DNA of 64,000 bases, taken from contig CM051034.1 in NCBI GenBank assembly GCA_027627225.1, forward strand, positions 13,662,480 through 13,726,479, given 5' to 3'. The position numbers were made by a program, and so were the translations under genes. Origin of the DNA: Congeria kusceri (lineage: Eukaryota; Mollusca; Bivalvia; Myida; Dreissenidae). The notes beneath the pieces are model-generated. The model was not told where the DNA came from, searched no databases, and was given only the letters and a program-made list of their open reading frames with translations. This document shows, piece by piece, positions 34,850 through 48,682 of this stretch (position 1 is the stretch's first letter; every line of letters begins with the position of its first letter).

Positions 34850-37800
34850 GTTCATGGGATTTAACACAATACGCGTGTTCAGTGGTTCTAAACTATATAT
34901 TCATTTTGGATATCACAGATATATTAATTTTCAATGGCTACTGTTAAAACATTTTGAAAGGATTTTACCTTTTGTTTGTTTAAACTAATTGTATCTGTGT
35001 TTTATTTGAGAAGAGCGCCGGGGTAAGACATTGTAAATGCATTGACATATATCGTTGATACTAGTATTATATATTAACAAATGCATTCACTTATAATTAT
35101 GTCCCCGTTTGTGCATATTCATTACGAGTTTCGAGTTTATTTCAACATACATTAGGCTTTAAAGCCTATGAGTATACATATATTACAATACAATATAGTC
35201 AAACGTGGTCAATGACGTACAGGCATATAAATAACTGTTTTATGCAATATCAATTTTAACATTTATATAGTATGAACAACAAAACGTAAATCGTATTAAG
35301 TTTTTAACATGCTAGTACAACAAATTCTTGTACTAAGCCGTATTTCTCTGACATCCAATCCCTTACTAATTTGTCTGAATGCAAATTTCTAATAGTTTCT
35401 AGGACGTTCAATCTCAGGACACATCTCTTTTTGCAATCTGCAGATTCAAGAAGCCAAAAACGTGATGTCTCAGACTTGCATTTTTTTCTTGGCTAGCAAA
35501 AGATATAGGGTGACCTATTGCCTATTGCACGGCGATCCACGTTGTGACTATATGTTCATCTTAATCTTATTGTATATTGAAATGGTTAAATACAATGACA
35601 CAGAAAGAAAATGGAACGTACGATTTAAAAGAATGTACATATAATGACACATTGGTTGAATAACCTCTTTGCACAAGTTAGTTAAATGTAGCAATAGTGT
35701 ATTTACTAAATGTAAACTAGAAACGAAAAACATAACAATACATGTTCATACAAGTGTCGTATTCATAATTAAGTTCCGCAAAAAGATATATGGTTTTGTC
35801 TATGAATATTTATCTTTTTTTTTAAACAGATTGCCTTGCAGTTGTCGATTGTACTTTATTAATGTCTTCAACAAGCTGAAATTGAACATGCGGAGCTGAT
35901 AGGTAAAATAACATTTTATTGCAAAAAGGAGTCTACATCAGGTGTATTTAAAGTAAGTATATATACATACTGTGTGAAAGTCATTGTATCACTTTTATTT
36001 CTTTCGAGTTCAATTCAAATGTGCATATAGTGTTGTGAATAATGTCAAACATTGCAGATTTTAACTCTCAGAAATATTATATAATGTCATGACACAGATG
36101 ATCCATATTATGAATTGATGCCATCTCCACGAGAATCCCTCTCATGAATGGTCTCTAAAAAAAGTAGCTTGTCATATCTTCAGAAGAAATTGATCTGGTA
36201 CTGGTACTTGTATCACACATATCAATTCATGGGGGCAACGCTTTATCTCAGCGACTTTTGACAGGCGGCTTTGGCGAGGCATACCACAGACGCAATTGAA
36301 TCTGGCACCCTATATACCTTATCTACTGAAAAAGTTATGAAATATGCCAAAATAAGTGACCACGGTAGTTCTACTATTTATTTTATGAAGTTTCACAGAA
36401 TATAATTTAGACACGATAAGGAAATATTGATTTAATGCCCAATGAGTGTGGGTTTATGTACTTAATTTGGTGTATGGGCTATACAGATGTTGTTTTGGTC
36501 CATAGAGACCATTGCTTAAATCAGACTTAAGGAAAAATACACATCCTGTTAAATGCTTTTTTATACAGATAAAAAGTTGACAGTAAATGAACCGTTTGAA
36601 GCTCTAAATGGTTTGCATGTTTTGCATGGTTTGCATGTTTTGCATGTTTTGCATGTTTTGCATTGACCATTCCTAAAAGGTTAACGGGACTGTGCACGTT
36701 TTATTATTTAATTATTCAACCATATAGAAACGGCCGTCAAAACTAAATTGTTCATTACTGAAACATTTCCAGTCAACAATATTAAGATTGAAGACCTTAA
36801 TTATAAAATTATTGCGTATCCGATTATGTGCCAAATTATCCACCGGAAGAAAGTATTCGTCTAATTTCTACCCCCCAAAATAATAGCTTCACGTTTAAAA
36901 CGTAATGTAAAAATGAAACGCAATTCCCTCAGTGCGTTTTATTAAATTAATCTCTAACGTTTTGTGAAGTAAACATGAATAGAACAATTATTATAGCGAT
37001 TCAACATTCAAACACTTTTTTCTAACGTTTATAAGAGCAGTTTTCTGTATATGAAATAGTTGGGTATCGAGAGAAGTTATTTTGAGATAAGCGTTAAGGG
37101 TGACCTATTTGTAGGACCAAGTTAAATGCCAATTTACAACACATGTCCATTGCTAAACATTTAATGATTGCCAATAAAATCTTTAGCGGCGTCTTATGTA
37201 TTATCATTGCTCATACGTTTAGCGACTTTTATGTAACATTTTATCCTGTCACTTCAAAAAATCCAATATCACTGTTAAAACGACATGTTAGTGTTTTTCA
37301 ACTTAATAGTCATATTCAAAACATAGTTTTAAATCATTTTGCAAGTATAACTAATATTCTTAGCGTTGTGTTTACATTTAGAGCTGTGTTACACAATGGC
37401 TAACGCATTGACGTATACACTAACTGTTGAGTCTCGTCGAATGCATTCGCATCATTTGATCATTGCTGTTGTATATTAATTTCATTTAATAGCAAGTCTT
37501 TTGACTTCCTATGCCTAAATGGATGCAAGTGTTCACTATCGTTTTGAGGTTATAAAAAGTGCAAGATTCACCCTAAGAACACATCTCCTCTACGACGTCT
37601 TCAGCTTCAGTACGCCGAAACGTGTTGTATAAAACTGTTATTAAGTCTTGTGTTGCAAACAAGTAGGTCGTCATATTTACACTTTACCAATTTCCACATT
37701 TGCCATAATTGTACGCTTTTCCATTAGATTATTTTTAAAAATATTAATTACTTTCACACATATATATTTTCTCATACAAAACAAGTGATTTCAAGATTAA

Positions 37801-38560
37801 ATCGTTGATACATACTCGCGCATTAATACCTAAAACCATGTTTGAGATGTGTTCATTATACATCGAACAATGTAATGCAAACAAAATAGCAAATCTGAAA
37901 GATTGTTGTTTTCCTTTCGTATACATATACTCCTATGTTCACAAACTGAATTTGCTATACTCTGTTTTGATATTTACGAGTAAATCATTTGTGAAATAAA
38001 GTTCGATTTTTTGTTTACCGTGTGGTATACACAATTACTTATACTTAAACCCAACTGATGTCAACGCCCTGTGTCCCAATATTGATTTATCAAAAACACA
38101 GAAAGCTGCAAAACTTTCAAATAAGCAACTAAATAGTAAAAATATATATAAGAATTTTTTTTTCAGTTGAAGTTTTGTAATAATATTTGACGCACTTTTT
38201 ACTCAAGTATCATTCCAAACAATAAAACGAATTGTACTTTGATGGTTTATTAATTTCTATTTATTTTCTCTATGGATTTATTTCCCATCTCAGCGGCAAA
38301 AATAATATTATGTCATTATTTCATTGAATCCCAAGACGAATGTGTGGGTTTTCACATTCGATAATACTTTGTACAACAATACTTTTATAATGGTGTTTCT
38401 AGATCTTGCAAAAGGTGGACAACTACACGTCTTTATTCCCTTGGATTTTCAGGCAAATACAGTTTCACAAAACATTATAAAAACATCAAGCTCTGTCTTC
38501 TGTTGCGATAAATGCTATTTACAGAAGATAATCAACGTTGATGTTATCGTAAAGAAGTAA
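34850..38560 (+). repeat. Array unit 3
   Basis: Linker F (about 34880-35460; AATTTGTCTGAATGCAAATTTC at ~35370, TTTGCAATCTGCAGATTCA at ~35430) is shared with 42600-43020. E (about 35520-35640), D (about 35825-35945, TTGCCTTGCAGTTGTCGATTG) and B (about 36060-36480) follow. Next is block G (about 37090-37390, GGTGACCTATTTGTAGGACC), shared with 42170-42360. Block C (about 38265-38540, TCTATGGATTTATTTCCCATC, TTGAATCCCAAGACGAATG) closes the unit. A 10 bp simple array lies between B and G. All of it is non-coding. Confidence 0.6.
36609..36666 (+). repeat. 10 bp simple repeat (TTTTGCATG-type)
   Basis: There are about five and a half copies of TTTTGCATGT / GTTTGCATGT in tandem, adjacent to the word TTGCATTGACCAT that also occurs in unit 1 (~30590) without expansion. 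It is a local slippage expansion inside the array unit. Confidence 0.85.
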
Positions 38561-38879
38561 AGAAGCTAGTTCTAATGAATAAACATAATACGTATATGTT
38601 CTTGCTTGAAAAAAACAACAAACAAGTGTTTTATTTTAGGTTAATTATTATAGCTGCCTTGTAAGTCATCTCACATGACATGTTTTCACTCATTCTGTCT
38701 TAAATAATTTATTTAATTTATTAATTACTATTTTAATGCCAATGTATTCTTAATCGAGTGTATGTTTTTTTTATTTTATTTAAGATATTAATGCAATTTA
38801 AAACACGTGTATTATTGTATTTGCAATACTAACATGTGCCGGTACTACAGTTTTTAAATTAAGAAGCCTTTACAGATCA

Positions 38880-41800
38880 ACTACTGGATTAAAACATCAG
38901 CAACCCATGAACGGCACATAGTATATGTACACAGGGTATGGTTGAACTTAACAACACACGCTACATCAACGTTTTGTGTAGTATATTGGTCCCTCATTCC
39001 GGGATTGCATAACTCGAATACATAACTCGATCTACGCATAGTTCAAACATTGTCAAATATATATGTTTGGGCAATAATATGTAGTTCAACTGGTAAAATA
39101 TCACATAAAAACTAAAAAATAAACAAACAAAAAACAGTTCGAAAATGGGCATTATTTTGCCAAAGTACAGCCTAAATTTAGCTCCCTCTAATGACCATTG
39201 TTATCATGTGCACTTCAGGTGCACGTGCTATAGCTAGTTTGTCGAATTAAAATTAATTAAATTTGGGACTTTGCTGAATATAGTTATCGGATTATTTTGA
39301 ATAAATATTCAGACAGAAGTCATTTTATGTTCAAATTAATCGCTACACTGCTCTCATATAAACATGACCTACTGTCCATTTATGAACAGAACAAATGTGA
39401 AATATCTAAATGTAATACTAAATAAACAAATATAGATATTTAAACATATTAAAATTAAATAACTTAAACTGTTAAGCGTGTATAGTGGTTTATTTCATAA
39501 TATATATTCAGAGTCCCGGACCGACGAACAGGCGTGAAGAGCAATCAGGGATTATAGCAGAAATGTATTGCAAAGTCTTGAAAATTATCAAATAAACAAA
39601 ATGATGACTTATTTTTTCATGCATGTTTTGCTTCTTTCAATTATATTCTCAACAAACATAAAAGGCACATAATCCAGACAATCTCGACTCTTGTAGCCAT
39701 GTCAAATGTTACATGTTTTCAGATGGTTTCTTTTATATGAGTCAATGGCTGTGAACAACAGATTAATGATGTTAACTGCTTTAATGGAAACAAAAGCATT
39801 CTATTCGTGACTCTGAAAAAGGAAATTGCTTATAAACTAAAATACAACATAGCAAGAAACTCATTCGACAAGTGTAAGCGAATACAATCACTGAATTTAA
39901 TTTGAATAAAAATGGAAAACAAACTTTATTTGTCTACATAAATGGACATCGACATTATACTTTTTTAAATGTATTTTCAAATAACAGAAAAATGCATTGT
40001 GGAATCCAACAATCTATTATCGCATAATTATATAATTTAATGCACTGATCCAATAAATGAACATTAGCGTATTTGAAAGGATTGTGGAATATATAATGTC
40101 TGCAAAGAATGTCTTCAGAGAATTATATAGTCTAAACAAAGCACATTACTTAACATAGTACTTATCAAAATCAGGAAATACGAACAACATACATGTATAC
40201 TGGTAAAGGTATTCTCCATTTCCTAGTGTACTATATTGCATAAAGGCGACTCATTAATCTTTGTCACCGTTAATACATTTTTCCGTCGCTATGGTTTCCG
40301 TATATAGCTCATTTGATATAGATCCATAGTCATTATTACCAAAAAACAAAACAAATGCCAGAACTATTAAAAAAATATAGAATACAAGAGTTTCCATGGG
40401 ATGTAATAAACATATGTTATGACTGAAATAGCTTGTTATAAAACATGTAATAGTATGGCTTCAAGTAGTTTATTTTGTAGGCAAGTTGTAAGACTTTGTA
40501 TTGAAAGCTTAGCCAACCGACTGTCTTCAATGAATAACTATTTTCATTTAGTATTTAAAACTAAATTGCATTGCAGTTGTCGATTGTATATAATGAATTA
40601 TTACAAAGATTGAAACAGAAACCTGCAACACAACTACAAAAATAACTCAGCATCAGGTGTATTTATATTGAATATATTTCAATGATTGGCAAACTGCATG
40701 GAGTCCTTTTTATTTATAAATGATTTGCCTTATTAATATTATTAGTTTTTATTTAGGTCTAAATGTAAATGTATGTGTACTTTTAAGGATTTGCTATAAA
40801 TTATTTCGAACAATGCGATATACTCATAGAAATATTATATATTGTCATGGCACAGCTGTTTCATAAATGCCATGGGATTGTTTTTAAAGCCTGAAAAGTG
40901 GGAAAAGATCCTGTGGGAAGACGAAAAATTCCATGGAAAATCCCACGGAAAAGCCAATTTTGCACATACATTTTATAATGAAAGAAAATCATTTTTATGT
41001 AAAAATAATCAATTATTGATCGCAATTAAACGTTAAAACGAATACTATATGTAAAATAGTAATATCACAATGAAAAAGTGTATTTAAGTTAGCGAAATTT
41101 CGGTTTCGCAAATTTTTTCCGGTGCCGTTAACTACTAATGTATTCTAACTTACGCTGCTAGTCATACCAACATAGTTCAGACCAACTTGATCTGCTCTTA
41201 AAAACGCACACTATCAATTCATGAGGACATCATTTAAACAAGACGACTTTTGAAAGACGATTTTGTCGAGTCAAACCAAAAACGTGATTGGATTTGGCAC
41301 CATGTAAGTTTTATCAACGGACAATGTTATAAGATATGGCAACCAAAAAGACTCTGGCAAGTGGAATATCCACTTTATAATGTTTTCAAAGAAAATATAT
41401 CATCTAGACACGATAAGGAAATATATTTTGCTGATTTGTAGGCAAATTTAGTACATACTTTATTTGGTTTACAAATGATATGTTTTTTTTTTTTTATAAC
41501 TCTATATCGTTTCGTGTTCGGTCCGGAATATTACCTAAGGCCCAACCGTGTTATATTCACAGTTGGGTAAGTGAGGCTTTGTATCAATAACGCATGTACT
41601 TATTGAATTGAATATTCTCACAAAGAGTAATTGTGCGTTGATAGTGCGTTGACTTTTTAACTACTGAAACGTATCTCAGTTAACAATAAATAGCCCTAGG
41701 ACCTTGTTACACGTGAATATCCGAATATTTGACACAAAGAAAAGAAATGAAATATCCGTCTCATCTCGACCCGAATAAATACTAGGTATTCGTTTAGATT

Positions 41801-44530
41801 GTAAATAATATCAATATGTTATTGTATAGTTTTGAATGTAGTTAATATTAAATAACATAGTATGCACTTTATTTGCACTGGTGAGCTATAAGGAACGCAT
41901 GTCTATCAAACAAATTATGCTTTACAGAATATGCTTATTGAATGAGTCCAACATTAAGGATGATATTCTTTATAATGCAACATTCAAAATGCATTCTTTT
42001 TAAAAATATCTTGTTGTATATAATTGTGTGATAAAACTTAAATAAATACATATTTAGTATATACATGTATATCAACATTTATAATATGTTTATCATTTTC
42101 TAAAGGTTCAATAACATAACTTTCTGAAGGTGAAATGAATCTGTATCTTAGATATGTTAATTTAAGGTAAAGGTGACCTAATTTTTCCACCATTTAAAAA
42201 TGTCAATGTTCGGTTGACATTTTTATGGTAAACCATGAAATGATTGCAAATAAAAACATCAACTGCCTCTTATTTACGCCCACTAATCAGAGGTTAAGTG
42301 ATGTTTATGTAACACACGTTCAATTAATGTAATTTCATTTGGATCATGTGTATCTCATTTTATACCCCTAATAGCACAACACATTTCCACAAATGGGCAA
42401 TAAATTGGAACAAAAATCTAGAGTGAACGACCCCTAACAAGAAATATTTATGGACATATACATATTATATGATAACACGGTGCCTATACCAAGAATGAAT
42501 AGAAATAGGTATATGTGGTCACACATGTACAATGTTTCATGCGTATGATTTACTAAAGTAAATGTCAGTTTAAAAAAAAATCAACCCCTGTAAGCATCAC
42601 TATTTCTTAAACAAAGATGTTAACAGTTGTTAGCCACATAGTTTTGAGTGGTTATTCAATGTATGATTATATCCAGTGGGTACATTTAAAGCATTTCGAA
42701 AGGTTTAACGTTATTTATGTTTCAACTTATTAAAGATGTGTTTTGTTTGTCGTGGGAATTCACATATCGTTGTTATTGGATATTAACAAATGCCATTAAC
42801 AAATGTCGTCATATCATAACATCTTCCCTTGTTTAATATTCATTAGATATCAAGCCTTTTGACTCTTTGTTCCAATCCTTAAATAATTTGTCTGAATGCA
42901 AATTTCAAATAGCGTCTACGGTCCTTTAAAAGAGGAAGAAGAAGTGCATTCAACCTTATAAAACATATATTTGCAATCTGCAGTTACAATAAGCCTCAAA
43001 CATATCGTCTCGACATTGTTTTTACTAGGGCCTCGCACGTGATCGATGAAGGTCGTCATATCTCCAAATGTATCGACGTTCACATGTGCTAGGTTAGCAA
43101 GGTACTGTCAAAGATATGTATACTCGTACAAGTATTGGACATACATGTTATTTTTGTATGTTGGGTTAATACCTTCTTACTTGATCTTCATTATAAATTA
43201 AACCGATCAATAAGTTTTTCTTTAACATAACACATAGTATTGCGTTACATTTAGCTCTAGTTCGTTTTAAATTTTACGTTACATGTTGCTTGATCCTAGT
43301 CGATATTTGGCCTGTCATATGCCGACATTAACTAGGTTAATACTTACACATAGTTAGACACTACACTATTTAAGAATTAAAATATTTTCTGTAAAATATA
43401 TCTTTCAAAACAACCGACATTTTAAACCAATTCAAATTGTTCTCTAAAGTTATGCGCAACTCTGAGAGAAAAAGTCATACATGTGTGCATGCAGAAATTA
43501 TCCCCGCATACGAAAGGCTAAATTTCGAGTAATAGTATCGATAAGTAAAACTGATAATAAAATTACTTTAAAAAATTGAACGCACACATGAACTACGAGA
43601 CACAATATCGATGCGAAATAAAAAAAAACATACCACGCTGTAACTTTTTACCGCTGTGACTAGTAATGCAAACATTAAAGCAAACCAAAGTCTTGTTGCT
43701 TCATCTAACACTCGTGTGTACAAAAGCAATACTATGTTCCTATAATTATTTGCGAGTACAATATATTTGAAATACGTTTATTTGGTTGCGGTTTGTTGCA
43801 AAACATTATCAAGACAAAAACGCACCCTATACACACCTGTTGTGCCAGAGTCATGCAGTAAAAAGTATACACTAGTCAAAAGGTCTTCTATTAAGGAACT
43901 GAATGGTAACATAAATATTTGCCTTTTTTGACAATAATAGAAACTGCGTTTTGTTCCAGAGTAACCTATTTGTCTTTACACAAACTCTTGTTGTCCAATC
44001 AAAATTTGATGTTCAAATAAAAGTCTCGATAATACATCAATTGAAACGTTGACGCTTATTTAATTTCTATTTAATTTCTCTATGGATTTAATTCCTGTGG
44101 CAAAAATGACATTTACATTTTGTTATTATTTCATTGAATCCCAAGGCGAATGTGTCAGTTTTTACTACTTTCCACCAAATGCCTTCTTAATGGTGATACA
44201 ATCGTAAATAGTACATTACAAATTTGAAATAGCAACTCATAATGTCACTGCCTTGTAAAAACTTGGAAGTATTGGTCCCCTTGGGTGGTTAAGGATAATG
44301 CTAGTTCACGAGACATTGAGTAGACATCCAGTTCAGTCCTCCGTTAAATATCATTTACATAAGACAATTATTGGATGTTCTTGTAAACTTGTATAAGAAA
44401 GTAACACAGTAGACTGTTTAAGAGAGATAATATGAACTACAAGAATACCAATACTTGAGGTGCATTAATACAGCTGCCAGTGAATTTGCAATTTCTGTCT
44501 AAAATAACGAAAGGAATTTGGAATATTTTA
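38880..44530 (+). repeat. Array unit 4
   Basis: Linker H is interrupted by about 0.5 kb of unrelated sequence (about 38980-39520). Then come A (about 39700-39880), E (about 40245-40330), D (about 40555-40680, TTGCATTGCAGTTGTCGATTG) and B, which is split by an insertion (about 40830-40870 and 41155-41450). G (about 42170-42360), F (about 42600-43020) and C (about 44080-44525, TTGAATCCCAAGGCGAATGTGTC, CCCCTTGGGTGG) follow. No frame is conserved. Confidence 0.6.
40870..41155. mobile_element. ~280 bp insertion inside block B of unit 4
   Basis: The flanks align with the other B copies (GTCATGGCACAGCTGTTTCATAA on the left, TTCAGACCAA..TTGATCTG on the right), but the intervening sequence is absent from them. 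The insert begins with repeated words around CCATGGGATT, CCATGGAAAATCCCACGG and GTGGGAAAAG. Its ends are not sharply defined, and no inverted ends or target duplication could be fixed. Confidence 0.4.
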
Positions 44531-45661
44531 TAAAAATACGTATGTATACTTAATTTATTGAATTGTCAAACATTCTTATAAAAAGACCGTTGTGTACGGA
44601 ATAAAGTCAATTACCCAATACTACGGTGTTTCTCAATAACGTAACAATGAAATTTAATACTTACTATATTAATACACATAGTTGTAGTTTATATAAATAT
44701 ACATCTAATAGTAACATTATTAACTAACTTTCTTAATGTTATAACATGTCTACACAAATAACTGAATTAAAATTTGAACATACGTTAATAAGAGTTAAGT
44801 TGAAATTTATCAAACACTTCATGAAAGTATGTACGGAATAAGCGCGAACATGTGTTATGAAAGAAATGTATCGCGAAGTCTTATAAATTATAGAATAAAT
44901 AAAAGACCTCAAATACTCATATACATGTTAACTTCTTACGTAAGTTCCTAAAAACATACATCAGTTGGCTCACATACCTCAAGTCTCACGTTTGAACAAA
45001 GCAGAAAATGTTGACTACTGAAGCTTGACAAATGCTACTTAGTCGACACACGACACAACGATTCTTTATTCGTAGTCAATGATTGCGTAAAGACAGATTA
45101 ATGATTCTAAAGGTCTTTAACTGGTTTAATGATGGAGAAGGTTATGCGTTCTCCGGGTTCGCTCTGGCTTTTGAAAAGTTGTCGCCACTTTTGTTTGCCA
45201 AATTTGAAAACTTGGAGCCAATTAGGCGTCGCACATATTTTTTTTCGTGAGAGACGTTCGGGTGGCATACTATATAATTATACTATATATAACTTATATT
45301 TTCACTCTTACTGTAATGCATTAATAATTATTCCTGATGAAGAATACAATAAATAAACAAAACACCATATAATTCTTTAATCAATTCAATAAGTAACACA
45401 ACAGCATATTTCATAATATACAAATGGAGTAAAATATGTCTATGGAGCATAATGGTTGCAACAAGAAATATTTTAGCAATGCACTATTAATATGTGTATT
45501 TACATCATCAATATTTGTTTTTAAAGTAGACATTTAACAATGCATAAATTTTACTATTTTACTTATAAATATGATACATATTCATACATAAATATACACA
45601 TATACATACAATGGCACTAATTAGGCAAGGCAAGGTACACTGGAAAGGAAACTGAAAATAA

Positions 45662-45903
45662 AAGTAAAGTAAAGTAAAGTGTTTGTTTTATTATAGTGTC
45701 ACCCCTCGCGATTAAGGGCCAGCCAGTTTTGACTTATGAGACACCTTCACTGCTGAACATTTCTACTCACGATTCCTATCCTATATGCCGGGCGCTTGGC
45801 AGGAAGGAAATCGGTACCCCTTGATTTAACTAGCTGCTGGGTAGGCAACCGGCAATATCAGAACTCGTCCCGTGTAGGACTCGAACCTTCGACCTCGAAA
45901 ATA
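45662..45903 (-). mobile_element. tRNA-derived SINE, minus strand
   Basis: Read on the minus strand, it starts at about 45900 with a polymerase III B box (GGTTCGAGTCC at about 45878-45868) in a tRNA-like context. The A box is not evident, so it is 5' truncated. The body follows (GGCTGGCCCTTAATCGCGA, GGGTGACACTATAATAAAAC), and it ends in a tandem (ACTTT)n tail, visible on the plus strand as AAAGTAAAGTAAAGTAAAGT at ~45665. It is non-coding and lies inside array unit 5, so it is younger than the array. Confidence 0.65.
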
Positions 45904-46382
45904 TACAGAAGACATCAATTATCAGCAATTCTATATATATTATGGTCATAGACTAAAAGAATTCCAACTTCCAACAGTCTTAAATTTTCTGTTCACTGGA
46001 GAATTTTGAAGTTTGAGCATGTTAGATGGAGATGATACGTCATCAGAATCTAACAAACGTTTTTTACAAGGAGTATTTACGTCTGATTTGGCCATTTTGA
46101 CAAGTGAATTTTCATTTTCAAATTCAACATTTCATACCAATTGTCGTAACAAACTGTTTAATTATGGAGTTTTGCTTATTTAATCCAGGGACCTATTTGT
46201 TTTTATATGTCCCTGTTTAGTCATGAACGTCAACGTGTTGAAAACACTGCATACTTATGTTTTGATTTCTAATTATCGTTTGATCTCGTCCTTAATCTGT
46301 TACAAACATAGCACTATTCTATTAATTGCCGGTATCGACGATTAAAGGAAAAGCAATTAAAATGCCAATCTATTGCCTTGGG

Positions 46383-47440
46383 CCATATAACATAACATAA
46401 CATAATTTTTATTAGGCATTAAACAGCATGTTGCAAATTTATAGCCTCTACATACAATATATTGGTGAGAAAGCAAAGACATTGTACATATATTTGTGAA
46501 GAACACACTCATGTAAAAGGTCAAAAATAGTATCCAAAACCAAGAAAGTTAACCTCATTAATGTCAGTCTAGGCATTTAATACACGGATATAGTTAGTTA
46601 TTGTATAAAATATTGACGTACAAAAGGAGGAATGTCCAAAAAATTGGTACAATAAATTATTAATGTCGGTAAACATTAAATACATGGGTAGCTTATTATT
46701 GTAAAAGGTATAAACAAACAAAAAGAGGAATTCCAAGAATTGATACAAAAATATATATCTCAGTGTACATTTAATACATAGATACTAACTATTGTGTAAC
46801 GTATAAACATACAAAAGCGGAAACGCCAGAAATTGGTAGACATATGTTTAGTGTACAGTCGATCGTAACTTAAGAGCAAAAAATATATATTTCGATATAT
46901 TGTTTTGATGTCATTAGGATTTCAAATTTGTTTAATGTTGGCCAGTGACAATAGTACGGTTTCAGATATTGTTGTCTAATTTCCTTGTATAAGGGACATA
47001 CTAATAAGAAATGAAATTCGCTTTCTATAACATTCATATAACAGTATATACATTTTCTATTTTCCGTTGGAATATGTTCATTACGGCCTTTTTCTATGGC
47101 TAAGTTATGTGCCGAGAGTCTAAACTGTGTAAGAGCAACTCTAAATGTATTGTCATTAATGCATTTTCAATATGTTTCGGATACGAAGTCATGTTTAAAA
47201 TGTCGATAAGCTGCTAGGCTACCTGAGTTATTCATATTCGAATACCAGGTCTGTCTGTATATATCTAAGATGCGGTCTGATATTATTGTCAGGTCGTATT
47301 CGTTGGGTGTATACGTATGCTGTTCGTGACTTTGTAAAGGAAAGTTTCTATAAAATAAACAAACATACACAGCAACACGCGTTTTATCCAATTTTACGCT
47401 AATATAATCACATACTAATTTGAAATGATAAGCTGGTTTT
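46383..47440 (-). pseudogene. 3' end of a non-LTR (LINE) retrotransposon
   Basis: On the minus strand a coding frame from about 47440 to the stop at 46870-46872 encodes the C-terminal region of a LINE ORF2. It has a QTWYSNMNNS..AYRHFKHDF segment, then FRVALTQFRLSAHNLAIEKG, then a CIYC..EFHFLLVC cysteine-histidine motif followed by PLYKEIRQQYL. This is the arrangement seen after the reverse transcriptase in CR1/L2/Jockey-like elements of molluscs. A single TGA at about 47166 interrupts the frame; upstream it decays into stops. The 3' UTR (46400-46865) contains three tandem ~90 bp repeats and ends in (TTATG)n, seen on the plus strand as ACATAACATAACATAA at ~46387. It is a 5'-truncated, dead copy. 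Confidence 0.75.
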
Positions 47441-48460
47441 GTTTATACGATTTAGGAAGCTATTAGTTTAATTTTGTATAAAATTTCTTAACTCAGAACA
47501 GAATAAAAAAATATCCATTCTTTTTAATTAAAATATCAATCCATTCATAATTCATTTTAATATATATTATGTCGGCATAGGTCACTGGCCTTAAATAAAG
47601 GAACTTTTGTTGCAAATAAGAGTTCTTTCCTGCTGATACAGCTTAAGTTTCAATTTGTTTCTACTTAGATGCAATAGATATTAATTTCATTAGTTAAATG
47701 AATATATATTTTTGCGAAGGAAGCTGTCTGTCATCTGAACATAACATTAAATTGTCAAAGTCAGGAAATAAGAATAACATACATATACGTGTATTGCCGA
47801 TAGCAATATAATTTTCAGAAGGCCTTATATTGCTAATAGCCGGCTCATTAATCTTTGTCGCGCTTAATATATTATTTTGTTTTCACCCAGACATTTCGGT
47901 CATTGGCCCATTGGACGACGATTCACGACGTGATTACATCTTCATTTTAATTTAACGTGATATTGAATGGTTTATTACGATGACTTAGAAAGAAAATAAG
48001 AACATACGAATTAAAATTTCAGATATTAACACATCTGTGGATTACCATCTTTCACAATTAGTTAAATGATCCAAACACCCATTTATCATACAATTGTTGT
48101 CTTCATAATTCCGGTCTGTGAAAAGATGTTTTTATTGTTGGATACCTATTTTCTTATATTATAAAAAAGATTGCAAGGTATATTTATTTTGAAAAGATTC
48201 AAATAAACACATAAGCTCATTATGTATGCCTTAATTAATCATGATTTTCATTTCAATAGTTGGCGTTTATTTCAGTAGGAATTCAAATACATGTACGACA
48301 CAATTCCAATTTTGCATAGTGCTATCAGAAATATTATGCAATGTCATGGCACAGCTGTTTTATTTATTGATGCAAGTTTTACGAGGAACTATCAGATAAT
48401 TGTATTCTTCGAAAGCCGTTTGTCACATCTTCAGACCAAATTGATCTGGGCTGGTATTTA

Positions 48461-48682
48461 TAAAGAATCTTAGACGAAAATTTAAACAAAGCTTGAAATT
48501 CTCAAATTTTCTGACAAAGTAATGCATTTTTCGATGTTTTTGACACATAATTTGCAAAATATGATTAAATGTGTATTAATATCTAGCATTAGTCATGCAA
48601 ATGTTCCAAAGCATAGTGTTTTAAATACACATTCTAATTGTGACTTATGTTCAACTTAAGTTAAGAATGGCTAAAGAATCTT
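48461..48682. mobile_element. 211 bp insertion with 11 bp direct repeats
   Basis: The word TAAAGAATCTT occurs at 48461-48471 and again at 48672-48682. The sequence between is absent from the paralogous B blocks at 30.06, 36.19 and 60.49 kb, where the LIGAND-free context TTGATCTGG continues directly. The left interior begins AGACGAAAATTTAAAC and the right ends CTTAAGTTAAGAATGGC. It is most likely a small non-autonomous transposon with a target duplication of roughly 8-11 bp. Confidence 0.5.
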
